From the NCBI RefSeq assembly GCF_000498575.2, contig NZ_AWSQ01000001.1, forward strand, positions 484,859 to 548,858: 64,000 bases of DNA, read 5' to 3'. The DNA comes from Pseudomonas taeanensis MS-3. Lineage in GTDB: Bacteria; Pseudomonadota; Gammaproteobacteria; Pseudomonadales; Pseudomonadaceae. The notes below the pieces were generated by a model. The model did not search any database. It saw nothing but the letters and a program-made list of their open reading frames with translations, and was not told the origin of the DNA. Positions 26,001 to 34,041 of the stretch are shown here, one piece after another. Each line of letters begins with the position of its first letter. Position 1 is the first letter of the stretch. The translations under genes were made by a program, and so were the position numbers.

Positions 26001-26591
26001 GATGCGCAGGTAGGGCTTGCCCAGGTGATTGCGCAACCGCTGGCGCAGGCTTTGCGGGGTGAGCTTACGCTGCACCAGAAAGGCCGCCCATTCCGGCTCT
26101 GCCGCGGCCAGTTCATGCCGCCACAGGTCGGCGAGCAGGGCGTCGAGAATCTCCCGGTCGTCGTGGGTCAGTTCGTTGTCAAAGTCGCCGCCGGCCTCGA
26201 ACGCGGCGTCCTGCAGGGCACGCTGGCAGAAACCGTGAATGGTGAAGATCGCCGCCTCGTCGAAACCATGCACCGCCAGCAGCAGCCGGCGGTGACTGGC
26301 CGCATCCGGGTACTGGGCGTGCAGGCGGTTGAGCAACTCGTCCGCGCCCGGACCCTGCTCGTAGACTGCCAAGAGTTCGGCCAGGCGCTTGCGAATGCGC
26401 TCGCGCAGTTCGGCGGTGGCCGCGGTGGTGAAGGTCACCACCAGAATCTGCGCCACCGACAACTGCTTCTCCAGCAGCAAGCGGGCGTACAGCGCGGTGA
26501 GGGTCCAGGTCTTGCCGGTGCCGGCACTGGCTTCGATCAGCGAACGGCCGCTGAAGGAGTCGCTGAGGAGATCCAGGTTGGCGCTGCTCAT
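23004..26591 (-). CDS. recB: Exodeoxyribonuclease V subunit RecB (helicase-nuclease)
   Basis: This 1195-residue protein is the 3'-5' helicase and nuclease of RecBCD. Walker A lies near residue 20 (EASAGTGKTWTLTALYARLL), then LIDEFQDTDPVQYQVF (motif II) and VTIHTSKGLEYPLVFCP. The C-terminal nuclease has WYIADYKSNWLG with the metal-binding Asp and catalytic Lys. The length fits the family (E. coli 1180). The start ATG overlaps the recC stop by 4 nt (ATGA). It repairs double-strand breaks and starts recombination with RecC and RecD. Confidence 0.97.
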   Translation of the reverse strand: MSSANLDLLSDSFSGRSLIEASAGTGKTWTLTALYARLLLEKQLSVAQILVVTFTTAATAELRERIRKRLAELLAVYEQGPGADELLNRLHAQYPDAASHRRLLLAVHGFDEAAIFTIHGFCQRALQDAAFEAGGDFDNELTHDDREILDALLADLWRHELAAAEPEWAAFLVQRKLTPQSLRQRLRNHLGKPYLRIEPQPGASTEMSALRDAWLLAQRCWQRDSAAWLEQLKAFDGFKSNMCNPAKLGLWQADLEGYFSDAAALFSKTEAHQRLSREGLAKASKKGSGTPHSPLADALQGLCEALEAAQPEAEQRLIDLQVRLIEQLNQQLPQRKAAQRLLAFDDLLNTLQQALYGEGGEHLAGTLREQYPVALIDEFQDTDPVQYQVFRRIYANQGDLCFVGDPKQAIYAFRGADLATYLKARSEAARQYSLATNHRSTPELIAALNQLFNRPMPFAEPGLSYPPVGASQRSRPQLVLPVVEDEQDAPLALVWLDDDYLGKGEAGALVARDTARRIAAVLAASSRGEAYFEEQLAREPDAAIAERSSFKRTPLKGGDIAVLVASHRQASEVASELAARGVPSVRRGKENVWHSEEAAELAAVLAAYAEPGREGALRYALASRLLGRSAADLAACQDDARAWDEEREAAERYHQLWQQQGFMRAFRAWLDEQQVAQRLLALVDGERRLTNLLHLAELLQTESLQRPGLEQLLSWFNAQRSSEAHGEEALLRLESDAERVQIVTIHTSKGLEYPLVFCPYLWDGALLRQQEDITCHADDGTPLLDLGGEDFDTHRERARHERFAERLRLTYVALTRARDRLWLHWGPVDCKPKKDGSLSEAGLHSSALAWLLHGRGLPGTDALGELAGHLQSFSPSGLRAEIEQLVASSQGQMAVQPLREREASAAGERRAAAPQQLEQLHRSLYSAWRIGSFSGLAAGMHMEAPDRDGLQMPAASEPGTGFFAFPRGARAGTCLHAILEDWARGKAPLAELIEPALSGHGISSDWGEVALAQLQQIVDSDLDGKGLTLASLQSARRLPELGFTFPVANLDVARLRTILSDPAFGLPAPMREAAARLEFDSLKGFLKGFIDLTFEHDGRWYIADYKSNWLGPDASFYGGERLIQALAGEHYYLQYLIYLVALRRFLRQRLAEFDDSQLGGAYYLFLRGMPSAGVYFARPADSLLDALDRLFAEGV

Positions 26592-29500
26592 GCGTTGTCT
26601 TCCTCTTCGCCCTGCAAGGCGTCCAGCGCCGGGCCGTACAACTGTTCGGCCAGCGTCTCGAAGCGTTCATCCAGTGGTTCGCGGTCACGGAAGGCCAGGG
26701 CGTTCCAGGGGTCCTGGCTCTCGCCGCTCATGAAGTCGTTGCCTAGCCACATCACCCGGGCTTCCGCGCGGGCCGCGTCGATGGGTTCCTTGCGCCCGGG
26801 CTTGCGCCATTTCTTGGCGAAGCCATAGCTGCACTTGGCCAACAACGGCAGCGGTTCGCGCAGTGCGCTCTTGTAGGCCTCGAGCCAGGGTTGCAGCAGC
26901 TCCAGTGGACTCGCCAGCGGCCCCAGGCGCCACTCGCTCTTCGGTGACAGCAGGCGGCTGTCGCGGGCGATGCCTGGGGTGGCGGCGCAATTGAGCAGCA
27001 GGTGGCGCAGCCAGAACGGCGCCAGCTCCCAGGCACCGAGGTCGCGCAGGCGGTAGTCGAACAGGCCGCTGGCGCTGACGCCGTCGAGCCAGCCATGAAT
27101 GCGCACGCCGGCCAGCTGGAGATCCACCAGCAGCGGTTGCGGCGCGTCGTCGGGGCGTTCGTCGAACAGGGTCGGGGCGAAGGCGCGAATCGGTCCGCGG
27201 ATCTGCCCCCAATGCGCCTGCCCCAACTCGCCCACCGGCAACCAGCCCGAGGCCGCGGCCACGGCGCGCTCCTCGCGCTCACTCCAGCCCCGCTCGATGG
27301 CCTGCAGGGCCAGTTGGCGCAGGCCGTGTTGGCTGGTCCATTCGACGCTGAACGGCTCGTCGCCGGCCAGGGCTTCTTCGCCTTGCGCCAGGCGCAGGCC
27401 GAGGCGCTGCTCCAGCAGGTAGCGCGCCGGGTGCTTGAAGCAGTGGATCAGCTGGCTGGGTTCCAGGGTCAGCCAGTCCTGGTCCGGCTCATTCAAGGCG
27501 CTGGCAAACGGCGAGGGTTGCTCAACCGCCTGGCTCAGGCGCTGCGCCGCGTGGAACCAGGGCGCGGCGAAGCCGGCCTGCTGCGCCCCGGAAAAGTTGC
27601 CGGGGGCGAAGGGTTGCAACGGGTGCTGCACAACAATCCGGGCACTGGCCTCGGCGCCGGTCAACGTGGCGGTGATGTCGATGACATCCAGCAACTCGCT
27701 GACCAGCACCGAAGGCGGCAGCTCGGCGTTGCTGCGCGGGTCGCGGCCGACGTAGCTCAAATACAGGCCGCTGCGCGCCGAGAGCAGGGTTTCCAGCAGC
27801 AGGTAGCGGTCGTCGAGACGTCGCGCGCGATCGCCGCGCCGGGGTTTCTGGCCGATCAGGTCGAAGCCGGCGGCCGGCGTGCGCCGTGGCAGCGCGCCGT
27901 CGTCCAGGCCGAGCAGGCAAACCAGGCGGAACGGCAGGCTGCGCATCGGCACCATGGTGCAGAAGGTCACCGCGCCGGTGAGAAAACCCGAGGCGCCGCT
28001 GCCCTGCTCCAGCGCCGCGCTCAGTTGCTGACGGATCAACGCCAGCTCCAGAGGTCGCTCGATGCCGGACGCCGTTGCCTGCTCGGCCAGGGCGGCGCAG
28101 GCCTTGGACAGCAGCAACAGGGTATCGCCGGCCTCGCGCTCGTCGAACAGGTTGTCGATCAGCTCGAGCAGGGTATCGGCCCACTCGGCCAGGCTGCGCG
28201 GGCGCTGCATGCTCTGCGCCAGCGCGGCCAGACGCTCGACGAAGGCGACCAGACGCCCGAGCAGCTGCGCCCGGCCGCCTTCCAGGGCGTCCAGCGGCCA
28301 GCTGTCGCCGAGCAAGGGCGCCGCCAAGCCGGCCAACTGTGGCGGCGCGGCAAAGCCCAACAGCAGCCGGTCCAGGCCCTGGCGCCAGGTGAAGGCCGCA
28401 TCGGCCGGCAACCCAAGCTGCTCGCGGTGGCCGCTGTCGCGACCCCAGCGCACCCCGGCGTCGCGCAGCCAGTCACGCAGCAGTGGCAGGTCTTCCGCCT
28501 CGATGCCGGCACGCCGGGCGAGGGCCGGTTGCTCCAGCCAGGCGAGGACTTCCTCGGCGGCGAAACGGCTGTCGGGCAGCGCCAGCAGGTTGAGGAAGGC
28601 CTCGATCAGCGGAATTTCCGCGCGCAGGCTGCGGTCGGCCAGACTGAAGGGAATGCGCGGGGCGGCCATCCGCGGGGCGGCCATCCGCGGCACGCCTTCG
28701 CGCGGGGCGCCCGTCTTGGCAGAGAAAACCGCCTCGATATAGGGCGCGTAGCGTTCGATGTCCGGGGTCAGCACCACCACCTGATCGGGGCTGAGCTGCG
28801 GGTCGGCCTGGAAACGCGCGAGCAACTGGTCATGCAGGATTTCCACCTCGCGCAGCGGCGAGTGGGCGACGTGCACTTCCAGCGAGCGGTCATCCTCACG
28901 CAGCGCCAGACGCTCCCCCGGCTGCCGGGTACGCAGGCGCAGAATGTCGTTCTGCAAGGCCTGCAACAGGCTGCCGTCGTGCAGGTCGGCATCTTCCGAA
29001 TAGATGCCGATCTCCTGACTGCCCTCGCTCGAAGCCAGGGCGAACAGTGCGTCGAAGAAATCCCGCCCCTGCTTACCCAGGCTGGCCAGCAGGGGGTGGC
29101 CGACGTCCAGGTACCAGTCATCCGGGGCGAACGGCGGAAAAGCTGCTGCACTTGAGGAGCCTGCGTTAAAACCAGGCTCGGGGTGCTCATGTACGGCTTG
29201 CACACTGCGCTCCCTCGCCTGGTTTTGCCTTGCCTGCTCTGCGCTCGCGACGCTTTCCGCCCGTCCGCCAAAGGATTGCCGCGCCAGCTCGCGCATGTCG
29301 CGAATATCGCCCCAGGCCTCGCGACACGGGTTGAGGGCGAAGATCACCACCTCGGTATGCCGCGCCAAACCCTCGAGCACCCGCAGGTGGTGCGGCGGCA
29401 GGCTGCTGATGCCGAACACCAGCAGGCGTTCCGGCAGGCCGGAGAGCGCTTCGCCGCCGTGCAGGCGCTGCAGCAGCTCGTCGAGCAGGCGCGCGCGGTG

Positions 29501-30025
29501 CGGGTGGCCGTCACGGGTCAGCTCGCGCCAGAGCAGCGCCTGCCAGGCTTCATCCGGGCCCAGCTCGAGCAGCTCGTTGCGCTCCCAGGCGGCCAGCCAG
29601 TCGTCGCGATACAGCAGGTATTGGTCGAAGACGTCGGCAATCTTCGCCGCCAGTGACAGTCGCCGGCGCTCGTCGCCGCCCTCCAGGTAATGCGCCAGGC
29701 GCGGCGCCTGGGCCAGCTGCTCCGGCTCGCACAGCCAATCGTACAGGCGCCAGCTCAGAGTGCTGGGAGAGAACGCCGACTGCTCAGGCAACTGGCCAAG
29801 CACCAGACGCGACAGGTCCCAGACGAACTTGGCCGGCAGCTGCACCTCCAGCTGCATGGCGATGCCCTGCTTGCGCGCCAGCTCCAGGGTCAGCCAGCGG
29901 CCGATGCCCTGGCTCGGCACCACCACCAGCGCCGGGGCGAAGGGCTCGCGCTGTGGCTGGCCGAGCAGGCTGGTAGCCAGCTCGCCGAGGGTTTCCAGGT
30001 CTGGAGCGTGGTAGAGGGTGAGCAT
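26588..30025 (-). CDS. recC: Exodeoxyribonuclease V subunit RecC
   Basis: This 1145-residue protein recognises Chi sites in the RecBCD complex and carries an inactive helicase-like fold. The N-terminus MLTLYHAPDLETLGELATSL and the GIGRWLTLELARKQGIAMQL segment are typical. The length is slightly above E. coli RecC (1122). Two unusual segments stand out: a low-complexity linker around residues 265-305, and a tandem RMAAP repeat near 437-450 encoded by 15-bp DNA units. It is first in the recC-recB-recD set. Confidence 0.95.
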   Translation of the reverse strand: MLTLYHAPDLETLGELATSLLGQPQREPFAPALVVVPSQGIGRWLTLELARKQGIAMQLEVQLPAKFVWDLSRLVLGQLPEQSAFSPSTLSWRLYDWLCEPEQLAQAPRLAHYLEGGDERRRLSLAAKIADVFDQYLLYRDDWLAAWERNELLELGPDEAWQALLWRELTRDGHPHRARLLDELLQRLHGGEALSGLPERLLVFGISSLPPHHLRVLEGLARHTEVVIFALNPCREAWGDIRDMRELARQSFGGRAESVASAEQARQNQARERSVQAVHEHPEPGFNAGSSSAAAFPPFAPDDWYLDVGHPLLASLGKQGRDFFDALFALASSEGSQEIGIYSEDADLHDGSLLQALQNDILRLRTRQPGERLALREDDRSLEVHVAHSPLREVEILHDQLLARFQADPQLSPDQVVVLTPDIERYAPYIEAVFSAKTGAPREGVPRMAAPRMAAPRIPFSLADRSLRAEIPLIEAFLNLLALPDSRFAAEEVLAWLEQPALARRAGIEAEDLPLLRDWLRDAGVRWGRDSGHREQLGLPADAAFTWRQGLDRLLLGFAAPPQLAGLAAPLLGDSWPLDALEGGRAQLLGRLVAFVERLAALAQSMQRPRSLAEWADTLLELIDNLFDEREAGDTLLLLSKACAALAEQATASGIERPLELALIRQQLSAALEQGSGASGFLTGAVTFCTMVPMRSLPFRLVCLLGLDDGALPRRTPAAGFDLIGQKPRRGDRARRLDDRYLLLETLLSARSGLYLSYVGRDPRSNAELPPSVLVSELLDVIDITATLTGAEASARIVVQHPLQPFAPGNFSGAQQAGFAAPWFHAAQRLSQAVEQPSPFASALNEPDQDWLTLEPSQLIHCFKHPARYLLEQRLGLRLAQGEEALAGDEPFSVEWTSQHGLRQLALQAIERGWSEREERAVAAASGWLPVGELGQAHWGQIRGPIRAFAPTLFDERPDDAPQPLLVDLQLAGVRIHGWLDGVSASGLFDYRLRDLGAWELAPFWLRHLLLNCAATPGIARDSRLLSPKSEWRLGPLASPLELLQPWLEAYKSALREPLPLLAKCSYGFAKKWRKPGRKEPIDAARAEARVMWLGNDFMSGESQDPWNALAFRDREPLDERFETLAEQLYGPALDALQGEEEDNA
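28656..28715. repeat. Four 15-bp units inside recC
   Basis: CGCGGGGCGGCCATC occurs twice perfectly (28656-28670 and 28671-28685), followed by two degenerate units (28686-28715). It adds five residues per unit in frame (RMAAP-type), so copy-number change would not break recC. Confidence 0.75.
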
Positions 30026-30052
30026 GGGCAGGATCGCATCCGTTCAGTCGGC

Positions 30053-30216
30053 CTCGTGGCCTGTACGGTTAGTTGGTTAACTTAAGTTCGGATGGCCGAG
30101 GTTCCGAGACCAGGCGCTGCGACGAGTCATAGCGGGCTATGGCGAGAAGCGGCAACGCAGTATCAGGGTCTCAGACGCCGAAATTGACTAATTGAACTAG
30201 CCACACAGGCCACTAG
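30053..30216. repeat. MITE-like element, full-length copy (164 bp)
   Basis: The 22-nt ends are imperfect inverted repeats, sharing GTGGCCTGT then GG and TAGTT with four mismatches in all. The interior contains a palindromic stretch around TCATAGCGGGCTATGG. The inverted complement of its right part (TTTCGGCGTCTGA region and ends) matches the 88-bp element at 6063-6150. No open reading frame is present, which is typical of a non-autonomous mobile repeat. It lies 28 bp upstream of recC. Confidence 0.75.
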
Positions 30217-30686
30217 GTTACCAGTTCGCCCCGTCTGAAGGCATGCCGCGACAGCCTGCTCATGGCCTGTTGCGAGCAAATCCCTAGCAGGCGATTTGCT
30301 GAGTTTCTTTCACTAGATCGTCAGTGTCGAAAAGGAGCGCAGCAGAAACCATCTGAGCGGCCTCCAGCCCCCCCTTCGACCAGCTCGGTGCCGTGCATGC
30401 CGGTTTGCACAACGCCTGGGATATCGAGCCGGATATGCAGGTCGCCAGCCTGTTGGAACTGGCCGAACAGTTGTCCGTCTAACTCTTGCCAGCGCGGTTA
30501 ACTGTGTTGACGCGGCTGGCGCCAATGCCATTTGACGACTAAAGCTTAAGGCAGGCTTGGTAAAAAAATAGCTAACCAGGCCATTCACTTACCCGCGACA
30601 CCTAATCTGCGGATTCACCGTCGGGCTCTAGGCGTCGCATCCAGTTGTTGCTCTCGTTTGGGCGACCCGCGTCAGGGAGATGCGCG
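30217..30686. other. Region between the MITE-like element and the Na/Pi gene
   Basis: This stretch holds the gene remnant at 30357-30482, and just after it an imperfect hairpin (GCCAGC at 30488 with GCTGGC at 30515-30520) that may once have been its terminator. The promoter of the Na/Pi gene should lie in the last 100 bp; the CAGGGAGA ribosome-binding site precedes the start. Confidence 0.5.
30357..30482 (+). pseudogene. Probable 3' remnant of an unidentified gene
   Basis: After a stop at 30354-30356 the frame reads ASSPPFDQLGAVHAGLHNAW, then DIEPDMQVASLLELAEQLSV and a stop. It looks like a real soluble protein C-terminus (acidic, amphipathic, GC-rich codon positions), but there is no start codon or ribosome-binding site, and the sequence upstream is not coding in any frame I can join. 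I do not recognise the family. A seven-C run near 30368-30374 is a possible frameshift point. Confidence 0.4.
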
Positions 30687-32333
30687 ATGCTGACCCTGCT
30701 CAATCTGCTTTCATCCATTGCCCTGTTGATCTGGGGTACCCATATCGTCCGTACCGGCATCCTGCGCGTGTACGGCTCGCATCTGCGCAAGGTGCTCAGC
30801 CACAACGTCAGCAAGCGCCCCATGGCGTTTGTCGCCGGGATCGCGGTGACTGCGCTGGTGCAAAGCAGCAACGCCACTGCGCTGCTGGTCACCTCCTTTG
30901 TCAGCCAGGGCTTGATGGCGCTGACTCCCGCCCTGGCGATCATGCTCGGCGCCGACGTCGGCACGGCGTTGATGGCGCGGGTACTGACCTTCGACTTGAG
31001 CTGGCTGTCACCACTACTGATCTTCCTCGGGGTGATTTTCTTCCTCTCGCGCAAGCAGACCCGCGCCGGCCAGCTCGGCCGCGTGGCGATCGGCCTGGGC
31101 CTGATGCTGCTGGCGCTGGAGCTGATCGTCGCCGCCGCCACGCCGATCACCCAGGAGCAGGGGATCCGGGTGCTGTTCGCCTCGCTGACCGGCGACCTGC
31201 TGCTGGACGCTCTGGTCGGTGCGTTGTTCGCCCTGATTTCCTATTCCAGCCTGGCCGCCGTGCTGCTTACCGCGACGCTGACCGGCGCCGGGCTGATCAG
31301 CCTGCCGGTGGCCATCGGCCTGGTGATCGGTGCCAATATCGGCAGCGGCATCCTGGCCTTCCTCACCAGCAGCCTGCAGACCCAGGCCGGCCGGCGGGTG
31401 GCACTCGGCAGCCTGCTGTACAAGCTGATCGGCCTGCTCCTGGTGATCCCGCTGCTCAACCCGCTGGTGAGCTGGCTGGATAGCCTGCAGTGGCGCCCGG
31501 CGGAGCTGGTGATCGCCTTCCACCTGCTCTACAACAGCCTGCGCTGCCTGCTGATGCTGCCGAGCACAGGTCTTATGGCGCGTTTCTGCAACTGGCTGCT
31601 GGCGGACCGTCCCGAGCAAGGCGGCGTCGCCCGGCCGCGCCACCTCGATCCCACGGCGTTGGCCACACCGAGCCTGGCGCTGGCCAATGCGGTACGCGAG
31701 ACCCTGCGCATCGGTGACCTGATCGAAACCATGCTGGGCCACCTGCTGGAAGTGCTACGCGGCAACCAGCCGACCCAGAGCAGAGAGCTGAGGGAGCTGG
31801 ATAACGATGTCGATTCGCTCTACAGCGCGGTGAAGCTGTACCTGGCTCAGGTCCCCCGCGAAGTGCTCAGCGAACAAGAAAGTCGGCGCTGGGCGGAAAT
31901 CATCGAACTGGCGGTCAACCTGGAGCAGGCCGGTGACATCATCGAGCGCATGCTTGGCAAGCTGCAGGACCAGAAGACCGCGCAGCGCCATTCGTTCTCC
32001 GACAGCGGCCTGGAAGAACTGACTGAATTGCACACCCGTTTGATGGCCAACCTGCGCCTGGGCCTGTCGGTGTTTCTCTCCGGCGATGCGGAAAGCGCGC
32101 GTCAACTGTTACGCGAAAAACGCCGCTTTCGCATCCAGGAGCGGCGTCTGGCTCACTCCCATGTCGGCCGCTTGCATCACCAGGTGGTGCAAAGCATCGA
32201 GACCAGCTCCCTGCACCTGGAGCTGATCGGCGACATGAAACGCCTCAACTCGCTGGTTTGCAGCAGTGCCTATGTGGTCCTCGAGAGTCGTGAAACCGGT
32301 GCGCTGAAAGTGGAGGAGGTGGGTGGCGAGTAA
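30687..32333 (+). CDS. Na/Pi cotransporter family protein with PhoU-like C-terminal domain
   Basis: This 548-residue protein has about eight to nine transmembrane helices in its first 310 residues. They include two inverted QSS-type repeats: ALVQSSNATALLVTSFVSQG and the later FALISYSSLAAVLLTATLTG. The C-terminal 200 residues are helical, PhoU-like (LIETMLGHLLEVL, EQAGDIIERMLGKL). These carriers move inorganic phosphate with sodium, often as exporters. The ATG at 30687 is chosen for the AGGGAGA site; an in-frame ATG at 30645 lacks one. Confidence 0.9.
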   Translation: MLTLLNLLSSIALLIWGTHIVRTGILRVYGSHLRKVLSHNVSKRPMAFVAGIAVTALVQSSNATALLVTSFVSQGLMALTPALAIMLGADVGTALMARVLTFDLSWLSPLLIFLGVIFFLSRKQTRAGQLGRVAIGLGLMLLALELIVAAATPITQEQGIRVLFASLTGDLLLDALVGALFALISYSSLAAVLLTATLTGAGLISLPVAIGLVIGANIGSGILAFLTSSLQTQAGRRVALGSLLYKLIGLLLVIPLLNPLVSWLDSLQWRPAELVIAFHLLYNSLRCLLMLPSTGLMARFCNWLLADRPEQGGVARPRHLDPTALATPSLALANAVRETLRIGDLIETMLGHLLEVLRGNQPTQSRELRELDNDVDSLYSAVKLYLAQVPREVLSEQESRRWAEIIELAVNLEQAGDIIERMLGKLQDQKTAQRHSFSDSGLEELTELHTRLMANLRLGLSVFLSGDAESARQLLREKRRFRIQERRLAHSHVGRLHHQVVQSIETSSLHLELIGDMKRLNSLVCSSAYVVLESRETGALKVEEVGGE

Positions 32334-32381
32334 AACCGCGCACCTCGCTTGCCGAAGCCACGACTCACCACCCGCACTCAC

Positions 32382-32999
32382 TCAGGCAAACGCCATCACC
32401 TCATGCACTGGCCTGCGCGGCTTCTGGGGCCAATTACCGGCTGCTGGGTAACCCGCGGTGACCAGCATCACCGGCACCTCGTTAGCGGCCAAAGCAAACG
32501 CCTGCGCCACGCCGTCTGCATCGAAGCCGCTCATCGCCCCTGTCGACAGGCCCATGCCCTGAGCGGCGAGCATCAGCGTCATGGCGGCCAGAGAGGCGGA
32601 GCGCAGCGCCTCGTCGCGCTGCAACTGTGGATTGCCCTGATGCGAGCCAGTGGCCGCGGCGACCCAGCCCTCGACGATCGACTGATCGAGAATGCCCGCG
32701 TCGAGCGCCGGCTGCAGTGCATCGGCGAGGCCCTCATGCGCCGCCAGCGTGCCGCAGATGATGAAGGTGACCGGCGCATCCAGCACTTGCTGTTGCCCGT
32801 AGGCCACGGTGTGCAAGCGCATCTTGGCCTCAGCGGAGCGTACCGCGATAAATTTCCAGTTCTGCAGGTTGTAGGCCGATGGCGCACGAGTGGCCAGACT
32901 TACCAGTTCGCTGATGACTTGCTCAGTCAGATCCCTATCGACTGCATAACGGCCGGTTGAAACCCGCGATTCGATCAGCTGCTTAATGGGGTTGGACAT
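32382..32999 (-). CDS. Nitroreductase family FMN protein
   Basis: This 205-residue protein has the nitroreductase-family N-terminal FMN contact region (ESRVSTGRYAVDRD), the RAPSAYNLQNWKFIAV segment and the C-terminal GYPAAGNWPQKPRRPVHEV. It should form an FMN dimer using NAD(P)H on a nitro- or quinone-type substrate that cannot be named. The frame is open far upstream, but ATG 32999 (MSNPIKQLIES) is the family start. It follows the EamA gene by 65 bp, so the two probably form an operon. Confidence 0.88.
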   Translation of the reverse strand: MSNPIKQLIESRVSTGRYAVDRDLTEQVISELVSLATRAPSAYNLQNWKFIAVRSAEAKMRLHTVAYGQQQVLDAPVTFIICGTLAAHEGLADALQPALDAGILDQSIVEGWVAAATGSHQGNPQLQRDEALRSASLAAMTLMLAAQGMGLSTGAMSGFDADGVAQAFALAANEVPVMLVTAGYPAAGNWPQKPRRPVHEVMAFA

Positions 33000-33064
33000 G
33001 ACTTTCTCCTTTACCAAGGTGGTTGAGGGGCCAGCGGGAAACACGCCGCCAACCCAGGTGAGCA

Positions 33065-33964
33065 TCAGCGCACGACTTGCGGTGATGGTGCTGGCGCCGG
33101 AGCGCTTGAGGCCCACTGCACCGCCAGGATGCTGCCGAGTACGGTCAGCAACCCAACCAATGACAGTCCGGTGATGCTCTGGCCGAGTAACGCCCAACCC
33201 AACACCACCGCCACCAGGGGGCTGAGCAGGCCCAGCGACGACACAGCGACCGGCGCCAGGCGGGCGATGCCGCGGAACCACAGGGCATAGGCCAGCAGCG
33301 CGCCGAACAGCGAGAGGTAGGCATACCCCAGCAAGTGCGTGGTGCTCAGCGGTGGCAGGGGCGGATCGACCAGCCAGGCCACAGGCGCCAGCAGCAACCC
33401 GCCCAGCAGCAGCTGCCAGCCGGTGAGAGCCAGCAGAGGCAAGACCGGGCGCCAACGTCGAGTCAGGTAGGTGCCGAGCGCCATGCACGCGGTACCGCTC
33501 AATGCCGCAGCGATGCCGATCGGGTCCCAGGCGGCTCCCGGCGCCAGCAGCAAGGCAGCCATGCCGGCGACCCCGAATACACTCGCCCACACTGCCAAGG
33601 AAGCCGGTTGACGCCCATCCAGGCTCCACACCAGGCCCATCACCAGCAATGGCTGGATTGCCCCGACTACAGCCGCCAAGCCACCGGGCAGGCGATACGC
33701 TGCGACAAACAAGAGGGCCTGGAAGAAGCCGATGTTCAGCGCCGCGAGCACTATCAAGCGCCCCCACTCCATGGGTTTAGGAAGATGGCGGCTGTACAGC
33801 ACCAGCAACAGACCCGCCGGCAAGGTACGCAGCAGGGCCGCAGTAAACGGGCGGTCGGGTGGCAGCAGTTCGGTGGTAACTATATAGGTCGAGCCCCAGA
33901 TGGCCGGTGCCAGTGCGGTGAGCAGTGCATCGACCCAGGCTGGATAGGTTTTTTCAGTGCTCAT
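33065..33964 (-). CDS. EamA/DMT-family exporter
   Basis: This 299-residue protein has ten hydrophobic segments in two EamA halves, starting WVDALLTALAPAIWGSTYIV. Drug/metabolite transporters export amino acids, drugs or metabolites. It is divergent from a MarR gene, with a perfect 14-bp palindrome in the gap, so it is likely a MarR-controlled exporter paired with the nitroreductase. The start ATG at 33964 is clear. Confidence 0.88.
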   Translation of the reverse strand: MSTEKTYPAWVDALLTALAPAIWGSTYIVTTELLPPDRPFTAALLRTLPAGLLLVLYSRHLPKPMEWGRLIVLAALNIGFFQALLFVAAYRLPGGLAAVVGAIQPLLVMGLVWSLDGRQPASLAVWASVFGVAGMAALLLAPGAAWDPIGIAAALSGTACMALGTYLTRRWRPVLPLLALTGWQLLLGGLLLAPVAWLVDPPLPPLSTTHLLGYAYLSLFGALLAYALWFRGIARLAPVAVSSLGLLSPLVAVVLGWALLGQSITGLSLVGLLTVLGSILAVQWASSAPAPAPSPQVVR

Positions 33965-34011
33965 GTAATTACCTTCAACTCAAGATATAATTCGAGCCTG
34001 ACATGAATTAA

Positions 34012-34025
34012 TCTTGATATCAAGA
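34012..34025. promoter_or_regulatory. Probable MarR operator: perfect 14-bp palindrome
   Basis: TCTTGATATCAAGA is a perfect palindrome, 17 bp upstream of marR. A related imperfect site (CTCAAGATATAATTCGAG at about 33979-33996) lies nearer the EamA gene. The size and symmetry fit a MarR dimer, and the pair could control both divergent promoters. Confidence 0.7.
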
Positions 34026-34041
34026 CAACTGAGGTTTCCTG

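Noticed and set aside
22977..29155. Very long plus-strand open frames opposite recB and recC
   Set aside because: These are antisense artefacts of GC-rich third positions; RecB and RecC motifs are intact on the other strand.
33000..33767. A 256-residue N-terminal extension of the nitroreductase
   Set aside because: It is an open but unrelated frame through the EamA gene. The family start is the ATG at 32999.
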